Counted from the stretch's first letter, positions 1 through 12,775 are shown. The stretch is 64,000 bases of DNA from Simmondsia chinensis (GCA_018398585.1 JAGTTD010000001.1:32067438-32131437); one strand, 5' to 3'. The notes: generated by a model from the letters alone, not told the origin. Translations and numbers: made by a program.

Positions 1-229
1 GATGTTGCCGTCTTGCTAGGTCTACGAATAGATGGTCGGGCAGTTGCTAGTAGCACTAACCACAGTTGTAAAAAATATAAAAATATTTATGTTGTATTAA
101 TAGAGTTGAAGAAGTAAAAAAGAGAATGAAGATGGAGATGAAGGGGTAGGGGTGTTGGGGGTGTGGGAGGGCAAGGTGGACAGCGTATGATATGCTTGCA
201 TTTCGAATACTGAAGTGGAGGGGTGTAGG

Positions 230-480
230 TAGGCCTTTCGGACGACGTCCATCCTCCCCGGCGACCGAAATGAATCCCTTTTGAACACCATAACTGCCTT
301 TCACACGCCGGTCGTGGACGGCATACGGACCCCTTCTTGGACGGCGTTCGAAAGGGCCGTCTTTCGAACGGCGTCCGTACTCCGTCATGGACGGCGTCCC
401 AAAGACGCCTCTTTCGAATGCCGGTACGGATGGCGTCCCTACCCCTTCGCCTTTCAGACACCGTTACCGACGGCGTTTCT
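230..480. repeat. GC-rich block of GGACGGCGTCC-like motifs with hairpin
   Basis: A GC-rich island in AT-rich DNA. Variants of GGACGGCGTCC start near 316, 339, 367, 389, 428 and 469, interspersed with TTTCGAA. Bases 339-354 and 361-376 form a near-perfect 16-base inverted repeat around a 6-base spacer. Small open frames on both strands here have proline/arginine-rich repeat composition and no domain, so I read them as non-coding. It could be the end of an unrecognised transposon; the family is not identified. Confidence 0.6.
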
Positions 481-501
481 TAATGGTGCTACAGTAAAAG
501 G

Positions 502-590
502 TGCTAGTTTGGTAAATATTTTTTAAACTATGCTAGTTCGGTAATATTTTTAAAAAATTGTGTTAGTTTGGTAAAAAATTCAATTTTTTG
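502..590 (+). repeat. Three degenerate 29-30 bp direct repeats
   Basis: The motif TGCTAGTTTGGTAAATATT recurs with changes at 502, 531 and 561, directly after the GC-rich block. The two probably belong to one element end. No coding capacity is visible. Confidence 0.55.
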
Positions 591-600
591 GCATTGAAGT

Positions 601-1316
601 GATGATAGTGCTGACATGGATTTCAAAGAAAAAAAATTTTGGAATGTGAAGATATCAATACTAATTTTTTATAATAACAATAAATTATTATTATTATTAT
701 TATTATTTTAGAATGTGATTCAAATGTAGATAATATGATAATCTAGTTGTAAATGCAATTTAAATTAAAACCACTAGTTTATAAAATTCAAGTGCGAGCG
801 AGGTTCAATGGTTGAGTCATCACGGTCTCCGTTACCAGTCTAATGGTATAGTATATTGACATCACTTACTAAGGAGGGTGCGGTTTATAGGATACAAGGT
901 TAGACTTGTAATAGGATAAACTAAAGTACAAAGAAGCAAGTTCAACCACGCTGCCTTGGAGTATGATGTGTATTTGTATGGATATTTAGGTAATGGTATA
1001 CGCTTGAGTACGGTGACACATTAGCCAAAAGATGAGCTCTGTTATGTTATGTTAGAGACAAAGGAAAAGTGGTGAGTTAATCATATTTATTAAGAGTTAC
1101 AAAAAAGCATGTTAATTGAGAATAGTTCCCACCTAAACTAATTTTATATGACCTCGCTGCTGGGGAATAAGGAGTGGTATGTTTTGCATTCATAATAGTA
1201 CAATTTTGTAAATACCTGACTTATTTTATTTGCTAAATTTTAAAAGAATAGATATTATGGTATTTTGCATAGCTCATGTTAAGTTACATAAATGTTTGCA
1301 TTTATAGAGTATAATA
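601..1316. other. No gene seen; AT-rich
   Basis: AT-rich DNA with a short ATT microsatellite near 685-706. The expected 5' LTR and Met-tRNA primer site of the copia element that begins at 1317 are not present, so that element is truncated or rearranged on its left side. Confidence 0.5.
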
Positions 1317-2185
1317 ATGGCAGTGACTGGTGCTTTTTATTCGATTCTTGAGGTTAATGCATTTATAGGACCCAATTATTTTACATGAAAAATGAACTTG
1401 GACATTATTCTAATTCACGAGGGTCACAAGTTTGTTCTCACTGATGCTTATCCTACAGTGCCCACTGCTAATTCCGTAGTTGCTATTAAAGAGCGTCACG
1501 AACACTGGCATAAGGCTAATGAGTTAGCAAGATGCTACATATTTTCCTACATGTCAAATGTTCTCAAGCATCAGATGCTTGAGATGGAAATAGTGGTTGA
1601 GATGATCAAACATTTAAAGGAAATGTTTGGAGGTTAGAACGTAGCAGCGAGGCAAGAGCTGATGAAGAAATTGCTCAACATGAGGATGTCAGAAGGAACA
1701 CCAGTTCAGGAACACGTCATGAAATTGATGGTGTGCTTGCCTGAATTGGAAATCCTTGAAGCTAAGATTGACAGTCAATCTAAGTAGTACACCATCCTCA
1801 GTTCTCTATCCAACTCATTCACCCAGTTCAGGCTCAATTACACTATGAATAATAAGGATTATTCATTTCCTAAGCTGATGAAGAAGCTGCAAGTTACAGA
1901 GGGTGTGATGCAGGAGAAAGGGAGTGTCTACTTAACCCAAGCATTAAGGAGGAGTGGGAGCAAGTAGACTGAGGATTCAATTGGAAAGAACGGGAAAGGC
2001 AAGATTGTTAATGTAGCAACTAAACTTAATTAGGAACAGGCCAAGGGAAGTGTTTCTTTTGTGGCAAAATGGACCATTTAATAGGAACTGCACTAAATAC
2101 TTAGCTAACCATCCCTCGGAGACTGGGAAACCATATGGTGAAGGTATGATGATATCTCGCTTAATCGAGTCATGTAGTTGAAAGT
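1317..2185 (+). pseudogene. gag: copia gag remnant (element A)
   Basis: The gag frame can be followed from ATG 1317. The stretch around LDIILIHEGHKFVLTDAYP and the following KANELARCYIFSYMS match the UBN2-type gag of plant copia elements. Stops interrupt it: TGA at 1386-1388, where the family has Trp, and TAG at 1635-1637, among others. A CCHC zinc knuckle (CFFCG, 2051-2065) is recognisable but its second half needs a one-base frame change to recover the His and last Cys. Gag would form the virus-like particle and bind RNA; this copy cannot. Confidence 0.85.
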
Positions 2186-2195
2186 CCACTAGGTT

Positions 2196-4981
2196 CTTAG
2201 TGTGTGGACTCAGGTACAACTGAACATGTTTGTAACATATTACATGGGCTTAGGCTAACTAGAAGGTTGCTTGATAAAGAAGTGTACCTGATAGTTGTAG
2301 ATGGTACAAGAGTTGTTGTCTAAGGAGTAGGAGATTTTAGCTTAGTTTTTAGTGGTAGAGTTTTGGTTTTGAAAGGCTATCTATTTGTACCTGCATTATA
2401 CAGGAATTTGATTTCTGTGTCTCATTTAGTTGATAATAGTTATTCAATTAATTTTGGTTCTGAATTTATTATTATAAGAAATAATTTTTTTATTTGCAAA
2501 AGTACATGTGTGGATGGTTTATTCATGTTATTTCCTAACCAAAACTCTGATTATTGTTCAAATGAATCTAAAACAAGCTCACTTGTTCAATCTTTTAAGA
2601 GAAAACACTTTAAAAAGGATAATGCCTTCACATGGCACCAACGTCTAGGTCACATTAATTTAAACAGGATCCAAAGACGGGTAAAAGATGGACTGAAAGA
2701 ACCTTTATACTTGGGGTCCATACCAGTTTGTGAATCCTGCATAGAAGGTAAAATGACCAAGTCTGTCTTTAAGAGTAAAGGCAACAGGGTTGGTCACTTG
2801 CTTGAACTAGTTCACATAGATGTATGCGGGCCACTGAATGTTCAAGAAAGAGGTGGGTATGAATACTTCATAACATTCACAGATAATTACTCTGGGTATA
2901 GATATATTTACTTAATGAGACATAAGTCTGACTCTTTCAAAAATTTCCAAGAGCTTAAGGCTGAAGTTGAAAGGCAATTAGGTAAACATATCAAGGTACT
3001 TCGATCAGATTGAGGTGGTGAAACCTTTCAAAGGAGTTTCTGGATTTCCTAACTGGAAATGGGATATGATCCCAGCTTTCTACTCCAGGTACTCCACGGA
3101 AGAATAGTGTTGTAGAAAGAAGGAATAGGACATTGTTGGAGATGGTAAGGTCCATGATGAATCATGCTACTTTACCAATCTCCTTTTGGGGTTAAGCCTT
3201 GGAAACAATAGCATATGTCCTAAACTTAGTTCAAAGTCAGCTCCAAAAATGTTTGTGGAGTTATGGACGGGATGAAAGCCTAGTTTAGGATACCTTTGAA
3301 TTTGGGGGTGTCCAACACGTGTCTTAAAAAAGAATCCTGACAAGTTGGAATTGAGGACGGAGGTGTGTATGTTTGTAGGTTATCCCAGAGGAATAAGGGG
3401 TAGTCTTTTCTACAGTCCTTCTGAATAAAAGGTGTTTGTAAGTGCAAATGCCAAATATTTGGAGGAGGATTGTATAGTAGACTATAAAAGTAAAAACAAG
3501 GTAGTGTTAGAGGAATCAGGAGAAACTGACACTATTTCTAAATAGCTAGGGACATTTTGGGACATTGTGGATGTATTAGATGTGCCTACAGATAGAATCG
3601 AGAATGTTCCAGGTACCTGAGAGCCAAGGCATAGTGGGAGGATTGTCAAGGTGCCTAATAGATTCATGGCGAGAGTCTTAATGGTTGAGCCTTAAAGACA
3701 AGGATGTTAACCAGTAAGTCTTGGCAATGAAATCTGAGATAGGATCCATGTATTCTAATCAGGTCTAGGAACTTGTAGAGGCACCAGAAGGCATTAAAGC
3801 CATTGGATGTAAGTGGGTCTACAAGAGAAAAAGAGGAGTGGATGGAAAGGTAGAGACCATCGAGGCAAGACTGCTTGCTAAAGGTTTTAACCAAAAGATG
3901 GTATCGATTATGATGAGACCTTCCAGTGGCCATGTTAAAGTCCATAAGGATACTCCTATCCATTGCAGCTTATTATGATAATGAGATTTGGCAAGTGGAT
4001 ATTAAAACGGCCTTTTTGAACCGTCATCTTGAAGAAGACATCTATATGGTGCAACCAAACGGTTTCACTGGCAATAATCAGAAGCATATAATATAAAAAC
4101 CGAAGAAGTCCATTTATGGACTAAAACAAGCATCACGCTCATGGAATATTAGATTCAATGATGCAATCAAATCTTATGGTTTTGAGAAATTAGTTAATGA
4201 ACCATGCGTGTACAAACGACATCATGAGAAAGTAGTGACTTTTTTAGTGTTATATGTGGATGACATACTATTCAAAGGGAATGATGTAGGTGTCTTATCA
4301 ACTGTAAGATTTGGTTGTCAAGTCAGTTCGATATGAAAGACCTAGGAGAAGCTAGCTGCATTCTTGGGATCAAGCTTTTGTGGGATTGTAAGAGTTGGAT
4401 GTTGGGTCTGTCTCAGGTTGTTTATATTGACAAAATGTTGTCAAGGTATCATATGGCAGACTCTTAGAAAGGGCTTTTGCCTTTAAGGCATGAAGTCCCT
4501 CTTTCTTTAGAGCAGTATCTTAAGACACCTTTGGAGGAAGAGCAGATAAGGAACATTCTATATGCTTCGACTGTGAGAAGCCTCATGTATGCTATGTTGT
4601 GCATGAGACCAGATATCTGCTATGTTGTTGGCATGGTGAGTAGATATCAGTCTAACCCAGGTCCGATGCACTAGACGATGGTGAAGCATATTCTCAAGAC
4701 TTGAGAAGGACTACAGATAATATGCTAATCGTTCTTAGTAACGAGCTAGTTCCAATTATCTATACTGATTCAGATTTTCAATCAAATGGAGATGCCAGAC
4801 ATTCAACGTCTGGATATGTCTTTACTCTTGGAGGTGGGGCCATTAGTTGGAAGAACGTTAAGCAGTCTTGTATTGCTGACTCAACCATCGAGGCCAAATA
4901 TGTTGTAGCTTCAAAAGTTGCAAAGGAAGCGTGTTGGCTTAGAAAGTTCTTGAAAGATCTTAAGCTAGTTAGAGATGGTCT
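2196..4981 (+). pseudogene. pol: copia pol remnant: protease, integrase, RT, start of RNase H (element A)
   Basis: Protease motif DSGTT starts at 2207. The integrase region (about 2620-3250) shows HQRLGH, the zinc pair CESC, HIDVCGP, TDNYSGY and the NSVVERRNR segment carrying the catalytic Glu, with a stop at about 3011 after LRSD. The C-terminal part with FVGYPRG follows near 3370-3480. RT (about 3790-4330) contains DIKTAFL, YGLKQA and YVDD (4253-4264). RNase H begins near 4700 with SGYVFTLGGGAISW and ends abruptly at 4981, where the solo LTR is inserted; it resumes at 7226. Multiple stops and frameshifts make it a pseudogene. Confidence 0.88.
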
Positions 4982-7225
4982 TGTTGGGAAAAAGATATGA
5001 ATTTTGTTGGAAATAAACTATGATGCCGACTATTGGGTTCACAGTTCTCAACAATGGTCACAACAATAAGCACCTATTAGAGCACTTAGAATAGGAGACT
5101 CTTCTCTCCACCTAAGCCCCCGGTAGGAGAGTCAAGCTTCGTGACACCTCACATGCGAGAGTTCCCGGGAATAGGTTTATCTCTATAAACCCTTTGCCCT
5201 AGTACCGGTTGTTGGAATGAATTTCAAAAATTCTCCCTAAAGTTTACGCAGCGGAACAGGTTTAGAATTCATAACTCTAAACCTAGGGTCGATTTAAAAT
5301 TCCTAATTTTAAATCTACTGACTTAAATTCATAATTTAAATCAATAGATCTAAATTCTTAATTTAGATCTACAGGCCTTATACTCTAATACATTCATAAT
5401 AATACATAAACTTAAACAGGTATAATGACAAATACTATAAATAAATAGAAAAGCGAAAAAGAATAAAGAAAGAAGAACATACCTGGAATTGCTCCAATAA
5501 AAGAAAAACAGATTGACAATAATATTCTTCAAAATCGAGACCCCGAGACCTTCTACGCAATGACCTCAAACTGCCCGGAGGGTGGGCTCCGAAAAATATT
5601 AAACTGAGGAAAGAAAAATTTTAACGGAAATTTTTCTTTTCAATTAGATCTCCGAAACAATTTCAGAAACCCTAAAAAATATTTCAACTTTGATGCCAAA
5701 CCTCGGAATAAGCTCCTCTATTTATAGAAGTATACCGGAGCGAAAAAACCAATTTTAATCGAAGTGGGATTAACCAGTTAAAATAAAAAATGCGTCGTAT
5801 CGTTTAAATAATCAATCAAAATGCCGCGTTTCATTGACCCAAAATCGTGCCTGTTATTTTAATTCAAAACACGTGACACGTGGCAGCGTCTGATTCGTTC
5901 GCTCCTGTGCACGCGGATCGCCAGTGCAGCGCGCTGGTTCGTCAGATCCGAAGCACACAGATCGCTAGTTGTGCAGTTTTTCGTTATTTCTTTTTTTTTA
6001 GGTTTTGCTTTGTTTCCAACATGTAAAAATTCATCTTATGAATTTTAATTTTCCAAAATTATTTTATTTTATAATTTTCAACTTTTATTCATCTCATGAA
6101 TAATATTTGGCAAAATTAAATCTACCCATCCTATGGATAAATAATTCATCTCATAAATTCTTTAATATTTTTTCAATGGTAATAAATACAGAGGCTTGCG
6201 CAGGGACCTCAGGGACAATTTAAATCTAGCTCCAAATGGGTTAAATTAAACCATCTCATGATATTAATTTAATTACCATTTAATGAGACTTAATTCCACT
6301 AAATAGATCTCACTGCACTCCAGACTTAAATTATTTATTCGGTATCTCCCTAATAGACTGTATTGATGACAACAACCCCTCCACTAAATGTCCATAACAA
6401 AGGATAAATATAACCACTACCATTATCTTTCTCACAGCTTCTCTATTAGTTACCAACTCCCCCTTCACTGAATAATTCCTTTATACTTGAACATATTCAT
6501 AGTATAAATTTCAAATATCAAACACTTGGAATACTTTGGCCACAGTTACCGAACTATTCAAATATTTGGGAATCAACTAAGGAGACATCTGTATCTCATA
6601 AGAGACTGTAGATTCCCTATTAAATACTTGATCCTTGTCACACTTCACTCCGCTACCCAGTGTACGTGGGATTTCAGTCATTTGTTTAGACCTTACTTAT
6701 AGCATACCAAAGTAACTAATGCTCCATGCACAAGTCCAGAATATCCTCAGGATTTAGAGTCGTCTTTCAAATAGTACAACGTGAATCACTCATCTCCGAT
6801 AGTAGTCTAGAAATAAGTAACCCACATGGTCTAACTCAGTGTGTCAATCTTATTAAACACACTAACCTAGCACTTTTGGATCTCCATCCACATGACCAAG
6901 ACAAGTCATCTAAAGTGTCACGTTATAGTCTTCACATACAAGTGGTCCAAACTTGTCTTCGACTACGAGTTTTTCAAACAACAATCCATACCATTTGTTC
7001 CAAGTCTATCCATGGCTTAGTCTCATAAACCACTTAGAACAAACATGTAAATTACAGTCTGAGGACTACACCCATCTCATGGATGTCTCCTAAAAGAAAA
7101 TCACATGCAGTATAAATGCTCACATACACAAATTTAACTAGAAAACGACTGAAATTTTAATTTTATTTATTAATTAAAATAATATATCAAGAATAAATCT
7201 AGATTCAAGGACATTGTTCCTAACA
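4982..7225 (-). mobile_element. Solo LTR of the same copia family, inverted, inside element A
   Basis: On the minus strand this 2,244-bp block starts TGTTAGGAACAATG and ends TTTTTCCCAACA, the TG..CA termini of an LTR. Its reverse complement is similar along nearly its whole length to the 3' LTR of element A (7501-9731), for instance around GACATCCATGAGATGG. A TATAAATAG box lies at 5718-5726 (minus). Flanking bases GGTCT (4977-4981) and TGTCT (7226-7230) look like a 5-bp target duplication with one change. Removing the block and one copy leaves RNase H in frame, which supports these exact borders. It is best explained as insertion of a relative followed by LTR-LTR recombination. Confidence 0.85.
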
Positions 7226-7230
7226 TGTCT

Positions 7231-7486
7231 AACACCCATTACAATCTTTTCTAACAACTCAGGAGTAATGGCTAACTCTAAAGAGCCTACAAGACATAAG
7301 ATGTCCAAACACATTGAAAGGAAATACCACCTCACTAGAGACTTCATAGAGAAGGGTGAGATAACAATTTTGAAGATTGATACGAGCAATGACCTTGCAG
7401 ATCTTCTCACAAAGACCTTGACTCAAAAGACTTTTGAATCATACTTAGAAGGGATGGGGATAAGGTGTATAGTCAATTGGATTTAG
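7231..7486 (+). pseudogene. pol: copia RNase H C-terminal part (element A, continued)
   Basis: This frame continues the RNase H domain broken at 4981. Key stretches are NNSGVMANSKEP, SKHIERKYHLTRDFI and LADLLTKTL, the standard end of copia pol. The third-motif aspartate (usually CDN) has become SNN. The stop TAG at 7484-7486 is followed at once by the purine-rich tract and the 3' LTR. Confidence 0.88.
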
Positions 7487-7500
7487 GACAAGTGGAAGAT

Positions 7501-9731
7501 TGTTAAGAAAAGTGTCCTGAATCTAAATTTATCTTATTAATATTATTTTTATTTAACAATAAAATTTAATTCTGATCATTTTCATTGTATTTGTCTGAGC
7601 GAGTTCATCATGCGTGTGATTTTCTTTTAAGCGACATCCATGAGATGGATGTACTCCTCAAACTACATTTACATATTTGTTCATAGTGGATAATGAGATT
7701 ATGCCATATATAGACTTGAAACAAATGGAATAAAATGTTGTTTGAAAATTCGTAGTCAGTGACAAGTTTGGATTACTTGTTTGCTAAGGCTATAATATGA
7801 CACTGTAGATAACTTGTCCTAGTCATGTGGATGAGGATCCCAAAGTGTTGTGTAGGTGTTTTATAATAAGATTGGAACACTGAATTGGACCAAGTGAACT
7901 ACTCATTTCTAGACTACTATCGAAAATATTGAACAATGACACTAAATCATGATGGTATTATGGACTTGTGCATGGAGTGTTAGTTGCCTTGGTGTACTTA
8001 TGGGTCTCTTAATGTGACCAAAGTCTTACATACATTGGATAATGGCATAAAGTGTGACAAAGATCAGGTATTCAAGATGGAATCTATAGTCTCTTACGAG
8101 ATACATAAATCTTCTTAGTTGATTCACAAGTGATTGAATTAATTCGGAAACTTTGGTCAAAGTATTCTAAGTGTATGATGTTTGGAGTTTATACTATGAA
8201 TTTGTTCATGTGTAAATGAATTATTCAAAAAAGGGCAAGTCGGGAACAAATGAAAAAGTTATGAGAAAAATAAAGGCAGTAGGTATGATTATTTCTCATG
8301 GATATCTAATAAAGGGGTTGTTGTTGTCAATATAGTCTAATTGGGGTTTATCGAATAAATATTTTAATTCTAGGGTGCAGTAGGATTTATTTAGTGGAAT
8401 TAAGTTCTGCTGAATGGTAATCAAATTTTATCATAAGATGATAATTAATTTGATCCATTTGGAGCTAGAGTTTAATTGTCCCTACACAAGCATCTAATTT
8501 TTACACCATCAGAAAAATGTTGAAAGAATTCTTGAGATGAATTGTTCATTCATGTGATGAGTAAATTTAATTTTACTAAATAGTATTCATTAGATGAATA
8601 CAATTAAAATTATAAAATAAAATAATATGGTTAAATTTTTTTTTTTTTTTGAATCTATACATGTGGGAAACAAAATACAAAAAAATAAAAAATAAAAACG
8701 CATGAAAATTATGGAATCCACGTGTACCGAGTTGTCGCATCGTGGTACACCCTATGTAAATCCGTGCCTCTGGGGATCAGCCAATTAGCATGCGATTCAT
8801 GTCTCGCGCTGAGGCAATAACAGGAAGACCACAACTGGAATAAGAAGAATCATCCTATAATTCTTTGCATCTAAAAAGTATCCTCCTCCTTATGGTCCAT
8901 TAGGAAATTGCTATTACTCAAACAAGCATGAAACGCATGCTTGCATATTCGTCCATAGGTCAAATCGGATCAAAATGATGAGATCACTTGTGATCCAGCT
9001 TTGCCAATTTTAATTTATTCTTTGTTTACTGAAAGCTCGTTAAGGTCCTTTTCTTGCTGATAGAAGGCGCTTCGTACGTCAGGTCATGGCCACTCATATA
9101 AGGCAAGGCTTGGAAGCAATTTTGAGTTAGGCCCCAGTCAGCCCATTGAGGCAGGCAAGTCACGAGCAGACACATGGCAACTGTGACTTGTTGAAACGCA
9201 GATGATCCCCTGCGCAATACGACATCGTTTCGTTTGTGTTTTAAACGTACAACATTGAAATTTTTTAAGTTTTTTCATCCAGTAGCCTACTATATGTAGG
9301 GGTTCTGGACTTAAGGTTTAGCATCAACTAATTCTATAATTTTCTGACTGTATTGACTTTCAGAGAATTAAAATAGGAAAAATTTCCATTGAAATTTTTT
9401 CTCTAGTTTAATATTTTTCGGAGCCAACACTCCAGGAGTTAAGAGGAGATTGCACAGAAGGTCTCACCTCTTAGTGATTTCTTCAAGCGACACTGCTGTC
9501 TACATAAAGGTATGTTTCTTTCCATTGTTTTAGTTTTTCGCCTTTCTATTTATTTATAGTGTTTATTATGTCAGTTAATATTTATGTTATTATGGATGTA
9601 TTATAGTAGAGACCTGTAGATTTAAAATTAGAAATTTTAATTCAACTGTAGGTTTGAAATTAGAAATTTTAAATCGATCCGCTGCATTAATTAGTTTAAC
9701 TTAGGGAATATTTTTGAAATACGTCCCAATA
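7501..9731 (+). mobile_element. 3' LTR of copia element A, right end truncated
   Basis: It begins TGTTAAGAAAAGTG directly after the purine-rich tract GACAAGTGGAAGAT (7487-7500). It matches the inverted LTR at 4982-7225. Similarity stops at about 9731, roughly 230 bases before the LTR end predicted from that copy, where LINE sequence takes over. The TATA region is degenerate (TATATG near 9291). Confidence 0.8.
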
Positions 9732-10183
9732 GTGGACACCTCCTAAGAGGGATTGAGTGAACGTTAGTTTTGGTGGTTCAAAAAGAAACGACGCTTCTTT
9801 TTGTGGTTTTGTTGTTTAGAATTGGTGAGGTAGAACCCTTGATTTTGACTATGGTAGCACTAGTCTTATTATTTTGCCGAAGGCTTAGGCTGCTAGAGAA
9901 GATATTTGAAGATGTCTGAATTTAGGTTTTGACCATTTGCATATAGAAGGGGATAAACTGGTTGTTGTGTGAATAATTAGACGTGAGTCCTTGGCAAATT
10001 AGAACTATTATTAAGAATATTTGGGTTATGTTATTGCAGTTTGTAGAGTATCGTGCTTTTCATATGTTTCATAAAGGTAATAAGGCCGCAGATAGAATGA
10101 CAGCATTAGGTTCTTCCCCATACGACCTAATAGTGTTTACATACAATTTCACTAGGCTTCGTATCATGATTCGCTAAGTCTTA
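9732..10183 (+). pseudogene. LINE 3' fragment, RNase H-like domain (copy 1)
   Basis: This block matches the LINE end at 14476-14963 almost colinearly, from GTGGACACCTC to the TGATTCGCTAAG near 10170. The translated remnant LHIEGDKLVVV and the 9983-10177 frame (EYRAFHMFHKGNKAADRM) are typical of the RNase H-like domain at the 3' end of plant L1-type ORF2. It lacks a poly-A tail and abuts minus-strand gypsy sequence at 10184. Confidence 0.75.
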
Positions 10184-12224
10184 TTATCAAAATCAACACA
10201 AAATCTCATTGTTCCATCCTTCTTCTTGACAAGCAAAACAGGGGATGCAAAAAGAGAACAGTTGGGTTGCATAATAGAGGTTTTAAGCATTTCTTTAATT
10301 TGTTTCCCAATTTCATTTTTTCTTAAGATAAGGGTAGTGTCAGGGCCCTATATTGGCTAGTTTAGCATCCAATTTGAGGGGTATATGGTGGTCATATGCT
10401 TTGGGAGGGGTTAGGCCTTTGGGTTCTTGGAATACATAATCAAACTCAGCTAAAAGTGACTAAATTATAGAGGTATGGCTTTAGAATTTACCTGCCTAGC
10501 CTCTAGATCCTGCACCAGCATCAGAGTAGCAATGAAGTACTCCTCCCTCTTGTTACAAAGGCCTTGCAACTTTTTACCAATGAGCAACTTAAGTGAGGTA
10601 GTTTCACCAATGCCCATTAATTCCATTGTTTTTCTACCCATGGCACATTGAGCTTGAGCTTATCAAAATCAAAGGAAATTGGGCCATATTTCTTCATCCA
10701 ATCAACTGCCAGACGCATGTCACAACCATTAATTTTCATGGGTCTCAAGTTGTATGAAAACATGTGATTTTGCGTCTGCCATTTTAGCCCTACATTTCTA
10801 TCTACTCACCATGGTTTGACCATTGGCAGCAGTGATACCCAATGGTGTGGCATCTTCCAGAGTAAACCCAGCTCCTTGGCTAATCTGGGATCTAGGGAGC
10901 TATGGGTGCTTCCACTATCAATCAAAATGATGGTAGATCTCTTATACAAGTGCCCTAGATTCTTAAAGGGACTAGAGGACGCATTACTCGTGAGAGCATG
11001 TACATGCACCTCCTCAGCTTTATCATCACAAGCATCTAAGAATTATTCCTCATCTACTACTTCTTGCTTAATTTTTGGCTTGGGTTCTGGATCAAGAAGC
11101 TCAGTGACTTTGAGGTTGAAGGGTTTGATTTTTCACATTTATGGCCAGGGTAATAATTCTTGTCATATGTATAACAAAGACTTGAATTCCTCTAGGGTTG
11201 ATTTGTAGTCCAATTTTGGTGGGTTTTGGGTAGCCCAGTTTGGTTCTCTTTTGGGTTTGTGGAAATAGAGGCATGTAAAACATTATGGCTAGTTTTCTTA
11301 AGGTTTTTGGTCTTATAGGGATGCTTATGAAGATTTACAAAATAATTTGGCTTTGGAAAAAGCATCAGATAGGGATTTGGGTTTGAGAGCCTTGACTAGG
11401 GCTCTATTTAACTGTCGAAGCTAGAAATGCAAGAAGAGAGAAAATAGCTCATTTAATGAGCAATTAGTAGCTAGCATATGTGACCTGAGATCCTCAAAAG
11501 TTTCCCGATAATCATGTGAGGAACTATTTTGCCTTAGTTTATTGAACCCTCACCACATCAATATCCTCATCATCCTCAAATCTATCATACAATTCCTCAG
11601 TAAATTCCTTCCACCTCATTTCACCTTTATCGAAGATAAGACCTTGTAGCCATACATCAAATTTGTCATCAAGGTACGCGATAACTATTTCTAATTTCTA
11701 TGTTTCGGGAAATTGGTAGACGAAAAAATATCTTTAACATCGTCTAACCCAAATCCTGGGGTTTACTCCATTGAAAGCAAGAAACTTAATTTTTGTTTTA
11801 GAGGTGAACCATTAGCTATGTGGACGCCCACTTCCTGACTGTTTTCCCCATGTTCATGTTCCTGGTACGACCCTAACATTGGAGGTTTGCTAGCATCGAT
11901 TTGCCCTATATTTGCCCTAAATGCTTGTAATCTCACTTCTGCTTCATTACTCTTCATAGGAATTGTAGGTTGGGATGAATTTATCACTATTTGCCTCATT
12001 AACACCAACATCTATGCACTGTTCTGCTTTGTTACTTTGAGTAACTAACTATCTCTTTCTTCCCCAAGTCTTTGTGCTTCTTTAGCTTGTTGTTGCCGCT
12101 CCATTAGTCTTTGTACCAGACCTTGGACTTCACCTTCAGTGTTCACCATTGTTGGTTTCTTTCTGCCTCTAGCCAGTGTGAACAAGATGGTTAGGTTTTT
12201 CTGTGAAATTTTTGTGCCAGACAT
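10184..12224 (-). pseudogene. gypsy gag-protease-RT fragment
   Basis: Read on the minus strand, gag starts at 12224 (MSGTKISQ), immediately after the primer-binding site. A Gln/Glu-rich segment (QRLMERQQQAKEAQRL) and degenerate gag follow. The protease motif LIDSGSTHSSLDPRLAKEL lies at about 10880-10930. The fragment ends in the start of RT, with SPVLLVKKKDG and RFCVDFD near 10190-10250. Several stops and frameshifts break the frame. RT, RNase H and integrase beyond this point are missing, so the element was cut at 10184. Assignment to Ty3/gypsy rests on the protease-RT order and motifs. Confidence 0.82.
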
Positions 12225-12240
12225 CGAGCTTTGATTCCAA
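12225..12240 (-). other. Primer-binding site of the gypsy fragment
   Basis: Minus strand TTGGAATCAAAGCTCG resembles the TTGGTATCAGAGC site complementary to initiator Met-tRNA. It lies between the LTR end and the gag start, as expected for first-strand priming. Confidence 0.7.
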
Positions 12241-12269
12241 TTTAGAGAGAGAAGGAAGAATGAAAAGAT

Positions 12270-12313
<44 letters not shown>

Positions 12314-12602
12314 GCAAGAGATGAGGAAAGAAAGAGACGAGAATAGGGAAAAGAATTAGGATTGTATTATTCAGTTATGTAAAAATGCATCATAATCTAT
12401 ACATGTCCCTTTTATTTAGCTAAAATTAACTAACTCTTTTTGATCTCCGGGGGGGGGGGGGGAGCTGCTAACTTCAACAAACTATGACTAGTTAACTAGT
12501 TGTACATAATCAAGTAACCACTAACTAATCACATATGACTTTTTAAGATTAAATTACATCAATTACAACTGTATCAATTAATACCAATCATTACAACCGT
12601 CA
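12241..12602 (-). mobile_element. 5' LTR of the gypsy fragment
   Basis: The region upstream (minus strand) of the primer site has LTR features: a probable start near TGACGGTTGTAATG (12602) and a CT-rich 3' part with a GA/CT microsatellite at about 12272-12306. A run of 14 G lies at 12449-12462. The outer border is not proven because no second LTR is present. Confidence 0.55.
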
Positions 12603-12775
12603 ACTTGAGCTGACTCAAACCTCAAAAACATGACACGACCCAAATTCAATCGAAATTGAGCTTGACCCAATACAATGCATTAACCTTGAACTCATAGTGT
12701 ATCCAAATCTTATAATAAAAGTACAAGCAAATGTAAATGATGACACTATTTGCATTAAATTGTATATAGTTTCAA

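Larger units (their letters stand above)
1317..9731 (+). mobile_element. Degenerate Ty1/copia retrotransposon A, lacking 5' LTR
   Basis: Gag, protease, integrase, reverse transcriptase and RNase H remnants lie in copia order (integrase before RT) on the plus strand, followed by a purine-rich tract (7487-7500) and a long 3' LTR (7501-9731). No 5' LTR is visible. The coding region carries many stops and frameshifts and is split inside RNase H by an inverted solo LTR at 4982-7225. The right end runs into a LINE fragment at 9732. Family knowledge: copia pol order is PR-INT-RT-RH. The element is inactive. Confidence 0.9.

Noticed and set aside
339..376. Rho-independent terminator
   Set aside because: A eukaryotic context with no T-run or bacterial gene.
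790..870. Possible SINE head (GAGGTTCAATGGTTGAG)
   Set aside because: No clear pol III A/B box pair and no A-tail or duplication found.
5005..5210. Alternative borders of the inverted solo LTR at 5005 or 5210 (also TGTTGG)
   Set aside because: Only the border at 4982 gives matching 5-bp flanks and restores the host reading frame.
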